A stretch of DNA of 13,990 nucleotides, from contig CAMLDZ010000075.1 in the NCBI GenBank assembly GCA_946478985.1, positions 1 to 13,990 on the forward strand, read 5' to 3'. This stretch comes from an uncultured Solimonas sp. Lineage in GTDB: Bacteria > Pseudomonadota > Gammaproteobacteria > Nevskiales > Nevskiaceae. A program made the translations under genes and the position numbers. Under the pieces are notes generated by a model. It was not told the origin of the DNA and searched no databases. It saw only the letters and a program-made list of their open reading frames with translations. Shown here one piece after another: positions 13,259-13,990 of the stretch; the stretch's first letter is position 1, and each line of letters opens with the position of its first letter.

Positions 13259-13990
13259 CTAGACCGCGACCTGGCCCTTGATATGCGGATGTGCCTGATA
13301 GTCGACCAGCTCGAAGTCTTCGAGCCGGTAGCTGTCGATCGACTCGGCCTTGCGCAGGATGCGCATGCGCGGCAGCGGATACGGCTCACGCGTCAGCTGC
13401 AGCTGCACCTGCTCGATGTGGTTCTTGTAGATGTGCACGTCGCCGCCGGTCCAGACGAAGACGCCCGGTTCCAGCCCGCACTGCTGCGCCAGCATCATCA
13501 GCAGCAGCGCGTAACTGGCGATGTTGAACGGCACGCCGAGGAAGACGTCGCACGAGCGCTGGTAGAGCTGCAGGTTGAGGCGGCCCTTGAGTACCGAGGT
13601 CTGGAACAGGCAATGGCAGGGCGCCAGCGCCATCTGCGGCAGGTCGCCCGGATTCCAGGCGCTGACGATCTGCCGGCGTGAGGCCGGGTCTTTCCTGATC
13701 AGCTCGATCAGTTGCTTGATCTGGTCGATATGCTGGCCGTCCGCCGTGACCCAGTCGCGCCACTGCTTGCCGTAGACCGGCCCGAGATCGCCATTGTCGT
13801 CGGCCCACTCGTCCCAGATGCTGACCTTGTTGTCGTGCAGGTACTGCACATTGGTGTCGCCGCGCAGGAACCACAGCAGCTCGACGATGATCGAGCGCAG
13901 GTGCAGTTTCTTGGTGGTCAGCACCGGAAAGCCGTCGGCCAGATCGAAGCGCATCTGGTGGCCGAACACCGCCAGCGTGCCGACGCCGGT
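13259..13990 (-). CDS. thyA: Thymidylate synthase (N-terminus beyond the window)
   Basis: 243 residues are visible; the frame runs off the right edge and the first visible residues ([17 protein letters not shown]) align to Thr22 onward of the 264-residue E. coli enzyme, so about 21 residues are missing. It is gap-free against that protein from memory. The active-site Cys is in ALAPCHC at the position equal to E. coli Cys146; [52 protein letters not shown] and the folate/dUMP-binding tail ([11 protein letters not shown]) are all present. It methylates dUMP to dTMP with methylene-tetrahydrofolate in the cytoplasm. It is a core chromosomal gene and indicates that this end of the window is ordinary housekeeping DNA. 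Another gene follows 44 bp downstream on the same strand. Confidence 0.97.
   Translation of the reverse strand, partial: TGVGTLAVFGHQMRFDLADGFPVLTTKKLHLRSIIVELLWFLRGDTNVQYLHDNKVSIWDEWADDNGDLGPVYGKQWRDWVTADGQHIDQIKQLIELIRKDPASRRQIVSAWNPGDLPQMALAPCHCLFQTSVLKGRLNLQLYQRSCDVFLGVPFNIASYALLLMMLAQQCGLEPGVFVWTGGDVHIYKNHIEQVQLQLTREPYPLPRMRILRKAESIDSYRLEDFELVDYQAHPHIKGQVAV

Noticed and set aside
12421..13389. Minus-strand frame of 322 codons spanning the StyC-like gene, the small ORF and the end of thyA.
   Set aside because: It is out of frame with both recognisable minus-strand genes and its product is low-complexity Arg-rich sequence.
1..13990. Mobile elements, CRISPR arrays, tRNA/rRNA genes or attachment sites.
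   Set aside because: No transposase or integrase motif, regularly spaced repeats, cloverleaf-like sequence or terminal repeats were seen; composition is even and genes are densely packed.

Overview
The window is GC-rich, tightly packed chromosomal DNA from a proteobacterium. The partial ThyA aligns without gaps to the 264-residue Escherichia coli type, which suggests Gammaproteobacteria. A catabolic, lipid/steroid/terpenoid-degrader style gene set would fit a Nevskiales (Solimonas/Nevskia-like) bacterium. The order-level placement is inference only. I see no mobile element, CRISPR array, tRNA or rRNA.

Region 1 (3-7615, + strand) is one six-gene operon with gaps of 16 bp or less. It encodes a 3-ketosteroid-dehydrogenase-like FAD oxidoreductase (cut by the left edge), a small exported monohaem c-type cytochrome, an SDR dehydrogenase, isovaleryl-CoA dehydrogenase, and the carboxyltransferase and biotin-carboxylase subunits of 3-methylcrotonyl-CoA carboxylase. 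The last three are the first and second steps of leucine/isovalerate breakdown. The first three look like a redox module for a ring or alcohol substrate, possibly passing electrons to a cytochrome. The methylglutaconyl-CoA hydratase and HMG-CoA lyase genes that often accompany such operons are absent from the window.

Region 2 (7622-10345, - strand) is a large MalT/AlkS-type (LAL) LuxR-family regulator, convergent with region 1 by 6 bp. Both of its nucleotide-binding motifs depart from consensus. Region 3 (10346-10696) is a roughly 350-bp divergent intergenic region with a 9-bp tandem repeat and a clean 19-bp dyad (10616-10634), the best operator candidate in the window.

Region 4 (10697-12408, + strand) is a likely operon of a DUF2834-like three-helix membrane protein, a PF10118 'metal-dependent hydrolase' with two ExxH motifs that look ferritin-like/di-iron, and a DUF3237 protein. 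The LAL regulator may control it. A small ORF of 75 codons (12455-12682) follows after a perfect hairpin.

Region 5 (12735-13990, - strand) is thyA (5' end off the right edge), followed 44 bp downstream by a four-helix membrane protein that resembles styrene oxide isomerase (StyC), including the His, Asn and Tyr positions I associate with its haem active site. That is the most surprising gene here, because nothing in the window makes styrene oxide. An imperfect 14-bp inverted repeat lies between regions 4 and 5, where transcription converges.
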